Assembly (NCBI RefSeq): GCF_009730915.1
Contig: NW_024087051.1
Span: forward strand, 1 to 64,000
Direction of reading: 5' to 3'
DNA: 64,000 nucleotides
DNA from: Dioscorea cayenensis subsp. rotundata
Taxonomy: Eukaryota; Streptophyta; Magnoliopsida; Dioscoreales; Dioscoreaceae
The position numbers and the translations under genes were made by a program. Within the stretch, counting starts at the first letter, position 1. Each line of letters starts with the position of its first letter. Shown here piece after piece: positions 45,968 to 57,219 of the stretch. The notes under the pieces were generated by a model. That model searched no databases. It saw only the letters and a program-made list of their open reading frames with translations, and had not been told where the DNA came from.

Positions 45968-46600
45968 CTAGCCAGAGTCCGGAACATGAGCCTCCTCCGA
46001 AGTCCTAGTCTCCCCAAAAACCGTCACACGAGAGCCAAGAAACTCCAGACTCCTTTTAACAGTATTGATAGCATCCTCCATCTTCTCTCTATTACCATCT
46101 GCGAGTGAAGAGCACCAAGATACAAGCATGCGGTTAATTTTTAAAATGAGACCATGTGCAGTCAGAGCATTGGCATTGAAAATAAGATCATTCCTAGCAA
46201 GCCAGATATTCCAAATTATTGCTTTCCCAACAAGGTCCCCGAAAGCCTTCTTCTCGTTAGGCAAACTAAATCTCCAATGGCCCCAAAGATCCTCAAGAGA
46301 ATTCGGAGCTGAAGGAAACTGCAGTAACCTGACAAAGTGATCCCACACAAATTTGGCATAGGAGCAGTGCAAGAAGAGGTGATCACTTAACTCAGTTTCT
46401 GCATGACACAGTACACATGTCGCCGTAGGTAACCTATTGCATCTTCTTTTCGCCAAATTCTCTAGGGTCGGAATTTTATTTTGCCAAGCAAGCCAATTAA
46501 AGAGGTTGATTTTCTTAGGGCATCCACCGCGCCAAAAAAAGAGCAACACCGGGCACCTGAGCCCACCATCGACTAACCGATTATAAAAAGACTTCACCAA
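45968..46600 (-). pseudogene. LINE C-terminal open segment with zinc-binding domain
   Basis: A 210-codon open segment, MVKSFYNRLVDGG onward. The zinc-binding region has the Cys and His residues of CVLCHAETELSDHLFLHC intact (about residues 62-79). The C-terminal SLEFLGSRVTVFG block recurs in other LINE copies here. It was once continuous with the reverse transcriptase frame upstream. Confidence 0.85.
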
Positions 46601-47031
46601 GAAGCTGCCATTCCCATTGAGTCTCCATTTCTTTTTGTCCCCCTCAGATTATCAGGCCTCCTCACTTGGACATTAACATGACGAATGAAATCATTATCGA
46701 CAAAAGGGGATTCCTCTAATAAGTGGATAAGCTCGTGAATCGTGTCGTTGGGGCGCCGGCTAGCGCGGAACTCGTCGGGCCACATATCCATAGGTGCAAT
46801 CCTATTAAGCCAGCCATCCTTCCAAAAGAGTGTTTCCCTGCCCTTGCTGATTTCGTGCGAAACACAACTTCTGAGAGCCGGCAAGCAGGATAAAACCCCC
46901 TTCCAAAAGAAGGAGATTAGACCTGTTTGAGCAGGCCAACAATTGGAACGTGCCAGACCGTAGTTAAATTGGATAACCTTCGCACCACCCCAAGAGGGGT
47001 CCATCATATATTTCCACCACCATTTCCCAAG

Positions 47032-47817
47032 CTATGCCTGGTTGAAATTGGCTAAATCCAAGATGCCCCAACCACCCTGGTCCCTGGGTCGACAAAGATT
47101 TTTCCAGCAGACCAGGCGACAGCCCGGGCGCTCAATATCCGGCCCCGACCACAAAAAATCCCTTCTAATGCGGTCGATGTCTTTAATAACCCAGCAAGGT
47201 AATTGAAACAAAGACATCCAGAATGTGGCAATAGCCGATAGCACAGAGTTCACCAGAGTAAGCCGACCCCCTAAAGAAATATGTTTCATTTTCCAAGCCG
47301 CGAGTCTTCGTCTTACCTTGATAATAACCCCTTCCCAATCTTGACGCCTCGGTCTTCTCCCAGATATTGGGATGCCCAGATAAGTAACAGGCAAGAGGCC
47401 CACCTTACACTGCATGGTCGCCGCCGCCACCTGATCCGGAAGCTCACCCGTTTTGCTTGAATAAAGGCATGTTTTTGAGAAGTTTGTTTCCAGGCCCGAC
47501 ATACCTTCAAACAGGTAGAGGATCAGCTTAATAATCCTGAGGTCCTCCAACCCCCCAGAAGATAAGACCAACAAATCATCAGCATAGTGCAGGTTGCACT
47601 TACTCCCCAACTCCTCCAAAGGAACCCCAATTAAAATTTTGGCATTGAGGGCATGATCAAACATCGAGCTTAAGACATCAGTTACCAAGTCAAAAAGTAA
47701 TGGAGACAGGGGATCACCCTGTCTCAGCCCTCGTTGATATCTAATGTAACCATTCGGAGCTCCATTAACCAAGATAGACGCTTTAGAGGAAACAAGAATA
47801 CTTTCCAGCCCACCCAT
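47032..47817 (-). pseudogene. LINE reverse transcriptase open segment
   Basis: A 261-codon open segment contains the catalytic HYADD box (NLHYADDLLVLSSGG, about residues 76-90), the RQGDPLSPLLF motif and the thumb region (LSLGGRLTLVNSVLSAI-type, here HISLGGRLTLVNSVLSAIAT). The fingers lie in another frame upstream, so the enzyme is not complete. Confidence 0.88.
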
Positions 47818-47945
47818 CTATCCCCAAACCCTCTAGCGTGCATTAGGTCAAACAGAAAATCCCAGTCAACTAAGTCAAACGCCTTGGCGAAATCCACTTT
47901 AAGAATAAATCCTGGGAGCTTACGCTTGTCAGCAATGTTTTTCCA

Positions 47946-50260
47946 CTAGCTTTTCTAATAAACCAACTTACTTCTCTTGTCCAAACAAAATGCCTCCTAT
48001 GCACTTGCACAACCTTCAATATTCTGATCAACACTGCTTGAGTTAAAAAACAATTAAAGAGCAAATGTTCAACCTTTTCACAAGCAGAATTACAAAAAAC
48101 ACAAGCATCTGAGTCAATAACCCCCTAGGCAAGAAATTTATCCTTAGTAATTAACCTGTTGTGTAATGCTAACCACAAAATAAAAAATATCTTCGCAAAT
48201 TGCTCTAGGACCAAACTATTTTAGTCCACGCCAACTGCTATTCAGGCTTGATTAAACATTTTAAAGTACTCCTAATATGAATTCCCCTCTCTTGTTTGGC
48301 CCCCATGAAATATTGTCCTGCTTATTGTCATCATCAACAACATTACAATTCAGGAAATCCAAAACCCTTGCCATATCTGGGTTCCATCTAGTGAGAACAT
48401 ACCAACATCCATTCCTCCAAAGCTCACATACAATTGCTTTCTTAGAAATATGTAACCCTCTCAAATTAATTTCAGGAAATAGCTCTACAAGAGAGTATCC
48501 ATGACACCATGGATCAAACCAGATATGAGATCTTTTCCCATTGCCAAGCTTATAAACAACCACAGACTTTGCAACATTCCTTAGCTTGAGTAAATTCCTC
48601 CAACTCCAACTATTGTCTGGTGTCTTTGTAATTCCCCCAAAACTAAGCCTCTTCAATTTCACTTTGGTCACTCAAGTAGCCCACGCAATTTGTTTCTCCT
48701 AAATCAATTCCCAAATATATTTCATTAGGGCTGCTTGATTCCATAAATGTATTGGTTTAACTCCCCATATCACCACACTTTTTATCCTTACATACTATTG
48801 ACCAAGACACCAGCCCTTGTTTCTTTGATTTGTCAGTACCATGCCACAAGAATGATTTGCATATGTGTTCTACCTCATAAACCACAGCTTTAGCAACATA
48901 AAAATTGAACTCCAAAAAAGGTGCATACTTGTCAACATAGACTGCACTAATTGTAGCCTTCCAGTATAGGACATAGATTTAGCAGTCCAGTTAAGGACTC
49001 TTGTAGTAATTCGTGTAATTAACCCATTACAATGCTCCTTTTTAAGCCTTGTAGAAATTAAAAGAAACCCTAAGTAATTTACAGGCAAAGACCCCTCCTA
49101 AAAGCCCAACATCTCTACAATCTGCACTCTAACATTTTGCTCAACTCTTGAAAAAATATCAGGCTCTTTTGTACATTCGGCTTCAAACCAGATACATCTT
49201 GAAAATGCTAAATAGCATTCTTAATAATCCCAATAGACTTTATATCACCATTTGAAAAAACAAACAAGTCATCTACAAAACACAGATGAGTTAACTTCAA
49301 CTCCTCCCAATTCTTATGAAACAAAAATCTCTCCTTTATCATCTTCTACAAAGGTCTGGACAAATACTCCATACAAAAGACAAATAACAGAGGTGATATA
49401 GGATCACCTTGATTTAATCCTTTCTTCCCAGGAAAAAAACCCCTCCAATTGTCCATTAATCATTATGGAAAGCATACACGATTTGACATAATTCATAACC
49501 AAATTGATGAAATGAGAAGGGAATCTAAAAGCCAACATCACTTCCTCCAAAAAAATCCGAGGATACTAAGTCATAAGCCTTCTGCAAATCCACCTTCAAA
49601 GCACAACATCCATACTTGTCTTTATGATATCCTTTTAACAACTTATGGGCTAAAAAGGATATTGTCAACAATCTTTTGTCTCTCTTGTACTTTTCAGTTG
49701 CTCTCTCGCCACTTCTTGTGGGGTTTTGTTGCTCTCGCTTTTTAATACGTGTGGTTAATCCACTTTATTCATTCTTCTCAATCTTCCAGAAAGGATTTTT
49801 GAAATCATTTTATAAATCACATTGCATTAGGAGATAGGTCTAAAATCAATTAGAGATTGAGGACAAGCAATCTTGGGTATCAAAGTAATAGATGTAGAGT
49901 TTACTTGCTTAAGCATTTTCCCATTTGTAAAAAAATCCTGAATGGCCATACAAATCCTTACCCACATTGCTCCATGTCTTTATGAAAAAACAAGGAATTC
50001 TTGTTGAGAGATATCCCGCCCCTAGCATCAAAAGGTCAATTGTCAAGAGCCTCATGAATAAAGACCATGGGATGCAACCAATCAAAGAAAATGCACAGCC
50101 ATATATCATGTGGGACCCTACTTTTAAGCTAACGATCATGCCAAAAGCAGACTGGAGGTGCCATCTCTATTAACGGGGTAGTGCATCTTTGCTTGAAAAA
50201 ATTTCCATGGAAGTGGTTTTATGGGTGACAGTTAAAAAGATTAAGTGGGGAGCAGCACCA
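47946..50260 (-). mobile_element. Older LINE relic (different subfamily) next to the previous one
   Basis: Minus-strand pieces in order: FFIKTWSNVGKDLYGHSGFF (about 50,005-49,950), NSTSITLIPKIACPQSLIDF (49,905-49,845), [20 protein letters not shown] (about 49,450-49,390), THLCFVDDLFVFSNGD (49,295-49,245), PVNYLGFLLISTRLKKEHCN (49,085-49,025), KLGNGKRSHIWFDPWCHGYS (48,550-48,490) and SDACVFCNSACEKVEHLLF (48,110-48,055). The catalytic box reads FVDD rather than YADD. It is full of stops and frameshifts. A small plus-strand LINE tail interrupts it at about 49,650-49,790. Confidence 0.75.
49650..49790 (+). mobile_element. Very short LINE 3' tail inserted in the older LINE
   Basis: Reading plus, TCTCTTGTACTTTTCAGTTG to TTTTTAATACGTGTGG and GTGGTTAATCCA (49,751-49,762) matches the common LINE 3' tail. 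It splits the coding order of the surrounding minus-strand LINE. AAAGGAT on both sides (49,656-49,662 and about 49,788-49,794) may be the target duplication. Confidence 0.5.
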
Positions 50261-51067
50261 CCAGGAGCCAAAGGTGATCTTCTGCTACTATTTGCTAGAA
50301 AGGACCTTGTTAAATTCCTATAGATTTAGGATACCTCATAATCAGAATTAAGATGAGTTTTTTATTCTGACATAATTAGAGTATAGGTTTCTGTTAGAGT
50401 GATTGTTAGGTAGTATCTCTACTTTCTCACCCATATTCCTAACATAGTGTCACAACTTTTTTTTTTTTTAATTAGAAAAGATCAGAATAATCACTTGTAA
50501 AGATAGATCATTTGTTCAACCACAACAATGAGATTGCGGCTTAGTCTGTAACTCCCTACAATGGCTTGTAAAAGATGTATGTGTATTTTTAATGGTTAGG
50601 TTGCTGCTCATATATAAAGGAGTTTATCATCCTCAGAGTTTGTGCTCAATTTGCCACTCGTTATTAGATAAGTTGCGAGTGTCGAAGCAAGGAACTAGTG
50701 TGTAAATTCGTCTAACACTTAATGCGCAATTTCACAAACACATTATCAATAGCGCAAATAGAACAATAACGCAAAGAAGACATACAAGCAATCACACAAT
50801 CAAAAGCAGAGAACACCAAATTTTATGTGGTTTGGCCTAAATGAGCCTACCACACCCACAAGAATACTGCTTCCCTATAGTTGGGGAAATTACAAGAGTA
50901 TCAATGAAGAAATGATGGCTTCAACTAGGGCACAAGAGGATCACAGGGTCTCAAAACCTTCCCTCACTTCAAACAACAAGGCTTATCCCTAACAAAATGA
51001 GGTCTAGGGCTCTCCTCTTCCTTTCTCTCTTCTTTTTCGGTCTCTCTTTGTATACATTCAAGCCCTT
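50261..51067. other. Repeat debris, possibly a Copia solo LTR
   Basis: Around 50,806-50,838 AGAACACCAAATTTTATGTG with GGTTTGGCC resembles a block (AAxxxACGTGGTTCGGCC) frequent in plant Copia LTRs. A similar worn block, AAACCAAATTTAATATGG with TTCGG, lies near 54,592. No borders or coding parts are visible. A poly(T) tract lies at 50,459-50,470. Confidence 0.3.
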
Positions 51068-51080
51068 TCTTCTTCACTTT

Positions 51081-51509
51081 TTTTCCCCAAGATGAGCGGC
51101 AATGGCATTAAGAAAGACATAGGCATGCACAAGCCTCGCCGGAACAAGTGGGAGTGGGGCTCACGCACATATGGGCACTGAGACGACACACACACAACCA
51201 GTATTTACATTTTTAGAAATGTGCCATCACCCATGATTCGAACTTTCATCACTTGTAAAAAGTTGTAATGAGGATCCGATTTTTTATTCACTTTTTTTTT
51301 TACCAAGATGAGTAGTTAGACCGCTAAGAAAGGCAGAGACGTGCATTAGTCTCGACGGAGCAAGTGGGGGTGAGGGCCCATGCACACATAGGCGCTGGGA
51401 CCACCTACACACAACCACCTGTACATCATCCATGATTCAAACTTTCACCACTTATGAAGAATTGCAATGGGAACCTGACTACCAATAGATCAATTGGTTG
51501 TTGGTGATC
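51081..51509 (-). mobile_element. Tandem pair of tRNA-type SINEs, 13-bp target duplication around the pair
   Basis: Two related units, 51,081-51,290 and 51,301-51,509, both on the minus strand. Each begins (as read plus) CCAAGATGAG after a T-rich run and shares CACAAGCCTCG/CATTAGTCTCG, CAAGTGGG and a box B complement (GATTCGAAC at 51,236, GATTCAAAC at about 51,435). TCTTCTTCACTTT flanks the pair at 51,068-51,080 and 51,510-51,522. The inner junction, TTCACTTTTTTTTTTTACC, also retains part of the flank. A box A-like CTATTGGTAGTC (minus, ~51,490) starts the second unit. Confidence 0.7.
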
Positions 51510-51522
51510 TCTTCTTCACTTT

Positions 51523-52525
51523 AAACCCAATAAAAATGCCCTATGAGACACTTTAAGAAAATTTGGCTCTATAAATTTAAAAGCAAATTATCTATGGAAC
51601 CTCATGGAATGGTCAATAAATTAGTGGTGTATTTTTTTTTTTTAAACCCCTGAGTTCATGGTCAACATGAGAAACAATCAGTTGTTCATCATCATTTTCA
51701 AAATTTATGTTCTTATCAAAACATTTGCCTTGTCATGATTGGTAGTCTAGGATTGAGAGCCATTTAATTGACTCAAGGGTTTATTATAAGATATATGCAA
51801 CGGACATAGCCGGCCTAACGGTACTATACCAGATACTCTTGCTTGTAATATTAATATATGTATGATTCTTTGTGGAATATTTGTTGGTCCTGATCATTTA
51901 GCAAGAAATTAAGTTGGAAAAGAACGCTGCCTTGCTAGGAACAAGCGGAGGTGCCTTCACCAATGCACATCAGAATCTCCATCTCACATTGCATTGTCGC
52001 GATGGAGCAAGGCATGCTTCAAATCCTTTTAAACCTGGGCCACCACGGGACTCGCTATCTCTATCCACCGAGCGAGCTTTGCTTGAATCTATCCCAATGA
52101 TCTTCTTGATCGAGATCCATCGAATCCCATTGATACCGAGTTCAAATAAGCGAGATGATTGTATATCCGCACTAATTTGTGATGAGTTTTCAGATTTTGG
52201 ACAAATGCTCTGCTCCATATCAGCAACAAGGTTTAGGCATCACTCATGCCTTCTTTCTTTTATTATTAAGAAAACCAGACAAATCAAAACTCACAAGTGC
52301 CGGCATCCTCAGACATCCTATAACCTCATGCCTTGGGTTTTTTCATGTGGCATTCCTCTTTGTTTTTTTGTACTGTTTTTTTTATTTATTTATTTATACA
52401 TGTTTGTTGTTTATTGATTTCTGCAGCTTTTGTTTGGCCATACATGATACATTGGTGCATCTTGCTGCCTGCACTCTCCCTCTCTTTTCTCTCATTCTCT
52501 CCGTTATTTTTAACTCTGGTAAAGC
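51523..52525. other. Flank upstream of the unrecognised gene at 52.5 kb
   Basis: Open frames exist on both strands across 51,914-52,417 (plus, 167 codons) and 51,970-52,218 (minus), over a stretch with balanced composition. Neither translation matches anything I know. 52,250-52,525 is T-rich and may be the 5' leader of the next gene. Confidence 0.3.
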
Positions 52526-53358
52526 ATGGAGAAAGTCGTATGCATGGTGACATCCGAAATCGCCGAAGAGGATGATGATGATTATAGTTGTTGGTATCAG
52601 ATGAAAATGGTGGAAATGGAATTGCAGAAGATCAGGATAAGGGAGATCATTGCCTACCAGAAGCACATGTATCGGATGTCTGCTTCTTTGCCGTCATCAT
52701 CCTCTGTTTCTTCTTCAGCTTCATTTTCAGCCTCGGAGGGTTCGTTTTCTTCATCCATCGGGCGAAGTAGTAGCAGTCTGACGGAGTTGATGAAAGGCAG
52801 AGGAAATTCACTGCAGAGGCTATTCAGCATGGACAAAAACATGCCCTTTGCGAGTGATTATGATTCAATGTTCCAGATGGGAATTCCCAATCACTTTGAT
52901 CAGGATCTGTGCGATCATCATCTGGATGTATCCGCAGCAGCATATCGTTATCTGACCTCGTTGTCATTTTTGGAATCAATTAGGACCAGCGAGGAAAGAG
53001 TAACAATCGCAGGTGGACCTATAGATCTGACATCTTGGTCACCTATAAGACCCTTAAGAATTTCCCATAACTCTGAAGCACCTGTATTCAGGCGTGGGTT
53101 CTTCAGAAATGGTTGGTTGCATCATTTATTGACAAGCAGGCGGCGGAGGCTGTTGAAGAAAAGTTCTTCCTTCATGGCGTTGCCAGCGACGGGGTTGGCC
53201 AGTTGGAGATGGAGAGGAGGCTTTTCCAAGTGGACATGGATTGGATTCCGGTTCTGTCTCAGGCTACGTCGACTCAGAATTTTGGTTTGTCGCAAGAAGT
53301 CCTAGAACACTATTTTAGGGGCTCGCCTAAATCGGCCAGATCCGGTCCCTCTGCTTGA
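52526..53358 (+). CDS. Unrecognised plant protein, probably frameshifted near its C-terminus
   Basis: An open frame of 259 codons starts MEKVVCMVTSEIAEEDDDDY and runs to 53,305. It has an acidic N-terminus, a charged stretch likely to form a short coiled coil (QMKMVEMELQKIRIREIIAY, about residues 31-50), a Ser-rich linker (about 56-90) and LTELMKGRGNSLQRLFSMD. After about 53,110 the translation turns unnaturally rich in Arg and Trp. The next frame from 53,113 to 53,358 looks more like a protein (AAEAVEEKFFLHGVASDGVG and on), so a small indel around 53,095-53,115 is likely. I do not recognise the family. It could be a real plant-specific gene now damaged, or a gene with an unrecognised intron. 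Confidence 0.45.
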
Positions 53359-54985
53359 TGAGGTATGCAGTCGGATTACATACTCGTCGTAGGAAAGATC
53401 TAGCAGCAGAACTTGGATTTTGACACCATTTCAGAAATTCTTGATGGGCTCTTTTTATAGATTCTTAAACGATGGGGGCAATGTTGCAACTTGCAAGGTG
53501 ACGACCCCTATCATTTTTAAGCGTTGCAGCTCAAAGAAGGTTAACGTGTTTAATTGATTAGTATGGGATGATAAATAATCTCTATACTAAGTATTGTAAC
53601 AAGCTACGAATGGCCACCTGCACCTTGTACCACACTATAGTTGAAATCACGGAAGCGTTGATTCTTGGATTAGACCAAACCTCTAACTCATTGACGGATC
53701 TCTAGGATGGCTGGTAGCCTGGTACAAGAGTCTTGGGCTTTCACATACACATTCAGGTCTTTGCTGGTCAAATCAATTATTTGACTTAGTTGGCTTAATA
53801 GGAATGAGTGCATGTTTAATTTCAAAACATCCTCATTATATGCATTGATTTTGAAAATCATATTGTGTTTTCGTTGTTTTTCTTGTTGTTTCCATCTCCG
53901 ATGGACTTATGTTTTGTACTCTGTATTTAATTTTATTTAATTTTTTTTGTTTCCCTTCTTTCGCTTTGTTTTACACTCTTAACAATTTTATAATTTTATT
54001 TTTAATAAATACGAATGTACTATTTATCTAATGCACCAGTTATGTTATAATTAATGGAAACTATTTAATTTAATCAGTGGTTTAATATGTTTGTGAGTTT
54101 ATGTTTACTAAATTATTATTTGGGATATTATTATTACTTATAGTATCTCAGGCTCCATTTTTTTTAATAATAGGCGACAAACGCTTTCTGCTTAAAGGTA
54201 TGTCAAGGGACTGACAAATACATAGGTGCATGTTATGGTGGCTTATCAACCTTGTATGGATTCGAGTACTATGAACAATACATTACTTGAGAACAGTAAA
54301 TGAACAATACTATTACAGTATCATGGATGCAAACCCTACCCACCTACTACCATGTATTCCTTACCCCATGGCCCACAGTGCATTGGACCATGATGACCAA
54401 TAGACTATTGTAGTTTCAAAATATCCAAAGTCCAACTCCAAGCACTGCTTTTAAACATGGAAAAACTTTGATTTCTGTTGTGTGTGACAATCCGTCAAAA
54501 ATTTGATGTGCACTTTTCCAAGCACCAAATGATAACACTAATAAATAAACATTGCAAAGAGGATATACAAATACATATAAGAATGAAAAGAAAACCAAAT
54601 TTAATATGGTTCGGTAAAAAAAATTTATATCCATTGAAGGAGGTGTACTTTAATTTTGTTTAATATATGTGATTTATTCGTTTTAAAAAAAATCATTGAA
54701 GGACAATGCTTTTTAAATTTGAGAGAATTATAAGAGTAAAAAAATAAATAAAAAATTATAAAAAATTACCAAACTCTAAAGATTTTTTCTTATCATAAAA
54801 ATATAAAATTTATCTTATTTTAATAAGATCAAGCAAGAGGTCTTCTTCGCTTTTTTTTCCAGTCTACATATAAAGGCACTCTTGTTTTTTTCTAATGAGA
54901 TAATAATCAATATTATTAAAAGAAAAAAACAACAATATATGAAACTCAATAAGAGCAAAGTCCACAACACTCATCCTTTACTGAA
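53359..54985. other. Intergenic, no gene seen
   Basis: AT-rich. GTGATTTATTCG at 54,669-54,680, after TACTTTAATTTTGTTTAATA, looks like a diverged plus-strand LINE tail. Nothing else is recognised. Confidence 0.4.
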
Positions 54986-55330
54986 AAAGATGAATAAACC
55001 ACATATTCATTGAAACAAAAAGAGAGATAACACCCAAGAAGTACAAGAAATGCGGAAGAAAACAACCCAAAGAAAGACAGTGCATTAGCAGTGGAGACTG
55101 ATAAAACAACTGAGGAGAACAAAAAAGGACCACAACAAAAAGAAAAAAGCATCCTATTAGAAACAAGGGGATTAGGAGAGGGCATGACCTAGCTCCTGGT
55201 TACTCTGTCCTAATTTACTGCATGCCTTGCTTTGGAAACTTTCCAAGGAACTCCAACTATGTTTTGCTGTAACGGTGGAGTTCTTCAATTTCGCCTTCTT
55301 CACATCTGGTGTTCTGTTTCACGTCCAAAG
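54986..55330 (-). mobile_element. LINE 3' end
   Basis: On the minus strand a C/T-rich 3' region (about 55,200-55,030) ends with GTGGTTTATTCA (55,002-54,991), the variant of the common LINE tail word. Coding sequence is not recognisable upstream. Confidence 0.5.
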
Positions 55331-55413
55331 AAGCAATATCCTTAACACATAATTGCTGGCCGAACCGTAATTAATGTGCCTAGGTTCTAGATCTTTTTTA
55401 AAATGAAATATTA

Positions 55414-56600
55414 CTCTCTTTGGTTTTTTTTTTCTATTTTAGAAGCTTCATTTGGTCCTTTTTACATGTTCATTTAAAAAGTTTATGAAGCATTAAATAA
55501 TAATCCAAGTTTACCCTTTATTTTTAATATACTTTCATATTTTTCAACACATTTTGAAAAACTAAAATACTATGTTGAACAAGATGAGCAAGATGACTTT
55601 AATACTTGGAAACTGGAAAAAAGTGGTACATTCACTGTTAAGTTAAACTACAAGTTTCTAATAGATGGAGGTGAACGTAGCCAGCTATATCGTCAATTTT
55701 GGAAAACCAAATATCCAAGCAAAATTACCTTATTTTGTTAGCTAGTTTGGGAGGATAAAATTATAACTCTAAAATCTGTTCAAAAAAGAATGTAGCAAAA
55801 AAGCCTCTGAAACAGTGGAGCACCTCTTCCTCCATTGCGAATACTCAAAAAGAATTTGGTCCTTCTTTTCCCAAACCTTCAATCTACTCTTATCTCCATC
55901 ATCTGTCCCCAGAATTTGGACTTCCTGACTACCAACTTTAAACTCTAGACAACGAACCTTGTGGGACTTCAATTCAAGAGCCATTATTTGGAATATATGG
56001 CTAGAACGAAATAAATGCATCTTTCAATCACTTACTTTACCTTCTCATATTGTGATCTTTAAAATTGCTAATATGCTTCTCTCTTGGTTTTCAACAGCCG
56101 CAGACTCTCAACAGCAAACCGACATTGAAGCAACCCAGAGGATCAAGTGCTCCCTCAACTTCCTGAGCGCAAGAAGTGTAAACCATACTGATGATATAGA
56201 GCATACTTTAGATGCGGAATAGTTTACTCCAACAGGCAGCCTAGGCAGTCCTGCGATTCCAGATGGTAGTCTTCGCCAGTCCAGTTGTTGCTTTTCCTTT
56301 TTCCCCTTTCTTTGTCTTCTCTCTTCTTTTTTTTTTTTTGGTTGTGAGCACCTCACTTCTAGTGAAAGTCTCTTTGCTCTTTATGTGTTATTATTTTTTA
56401 TGTTGTTCTTTTTTCTCTTGTTTGTACTGTTCTTTTATGTTTTTTTTTTAATAAAGTTGTGGTTTATCCACTATACTCAAAGAATAAAAAATACTATGTT
56501 GAGAGAGACAATAAAAGATACAATTAAATTATAAAGAGAAAATAATAAAATTTTGATGGAATTTTAAATGGAGATAATTTTGTGATACTCTATTTTTTTA
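55414..56600. mobile_element. MITE split by a LINE insertion
   Basis: The left part starts CTCTCTTTGGTTT after TA (55,412-55,413) and shares AGTTTATGAAGCATTAAATA-type and TTTACCCTTTATTTTTAATA words with the MITE at 44,584-44,901. It breaks at 55,578 where a LINE begins and resumes at 56,503. The right end is unclear because another MITE follows at 56,617. Confidence 0.6.
55579..56487 (+). mobile_element. 5'-truncated LINE, 909 bp, with 15-bp target duplication
   Basis: Flanked by AAAATACTATGTTGA at 55,564-55,578 and 56,488-56,502. The plus strand encodes the end of a LINE ORF2: EKSGTFTVKLNYKFLIDGG, then after a frame break SETVEHLFLHCEYSKRIW (zinc-binding), AIIWNIWLERNKCIF and IKCSLNFLSARSVN. 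The frame 55,959-56,222 is open to its natural-looking end. The 3' region is T-rich and ends TAATAAAGTTGTGGTTTATC (word GTGGTTTATCCA at 56,459-56,470) and a short A-rich tail. Confidence 0.9.
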
Positions 56601-56616
56601 TATGTTTAAAATAATA

Positions 56617-56971
56617 CTCCCTTCATTCTTTTTTATCTGTCACAAATCCATGCTCTTTTTTATCTGTCATTTTTTAATATCAAGAAGCATTTATTATTAT
56701 TTTTTTTTCAAAATTACCCTTAACATTTTATTCAGTTCTTTTTTTGGACTTAAATATGAGAGAGAAATGTGAAGATATAAATTATGAGTAATTTTGAAAA
56801 AATAACTAATTTTTTATAAAATTTTATGAAATAACTAAATTTCTTAGCATGTGAGATTCGGTTAACCAATATAGATAAAAAAGAACAAAAAAAGTAATAA
56901 TTAATTTTAATTATTATTTTTTTTATTAGCATGAATGAGTTAGGGCAAGTATGCAAAGATGACAGAGGGAG
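56617..56971. mobile_element. Stowaway-like MITE, 355 bp
   Basis: Flanked by TA at 56,615-56,616 and 56,972-56,973. The ends are CTCCCTTCATTC and, reverse-complemented, CTCCCTCTGTCATC. It shares internal order with the MITE at 12,392-12,649. Confidence 0.75.
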
Positions 56972-57219
56972 TAGGACTTTAAACGAGCCGAGCGACTGTT
57001 AACGGCAGGGATGGGTGGAACGCACTGGGTCAAAACAAAGCATGTGGATGCAGGAGCTGTTAGAAGGGAACTTCTCCTTGAGATGAGGAAATCCTAACAG
57101 TCAGCAGCCACGTGTGGGTTGCATCTTGATGATCTCTGGCGCGGAGCAGGAGGGAACTATTGGGAGCTTCCCAACGGCCCCCTATTATTATTGTATTTAA
57201 GCTCACACATCATAGCCAC

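Larger units (their letters stand above)
45815..47945 (-). mobile_element. 5'-truncated L1-type LINE (reverse transcriptase to 3' tail)
   Basis: On the minus strand the copy starts inside reverse transcriptase at about 47,945 (GFILKVDFAKAFDLVDWDFL in a frame ending near 47,815) and continues GLRQGDPLSPLLFDLVTDVL and NLHYADDLLVL (47,732-47,550). The linker GRETLFWKDGWLNRI follows (about 46,850), then the zinc-binding domain (CPKKINLFNWLAWQNKIPTL, CVLCHAETELSDHLFLHCSY) and AIIWNIWLARNDLIF. The coding part ends at 45,968. The 3' tail contains GTGGTTTATCCA (minus, 45,843-45,832) and a T-rich/A-rich end at about 45,815. The main reverse transcriptase frame is 47,817-47,032 and the C-terminal frame 46,600-45,968. 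Frameshifts near 47,820 and 47,010-46,590 break it. No endonuclease is present. Confidence 0.85.

Noticed and set aside
29430-51440. Functional tRNA genes at the polymerase III box-like words
   Set aside because: The box A and B words lie in longer repeated units with T-rich or A-rich tails, and no cloverleaf can be drawn. They are SINE promoters or relics.
51914-52417. Organelle DNA insertion or a second gene just upstream of 52.5 kb
   Set aside because: Composition and open frames on both strands suggested an organelle insert, but I could not match it to any plastid or mitochondrial gene.
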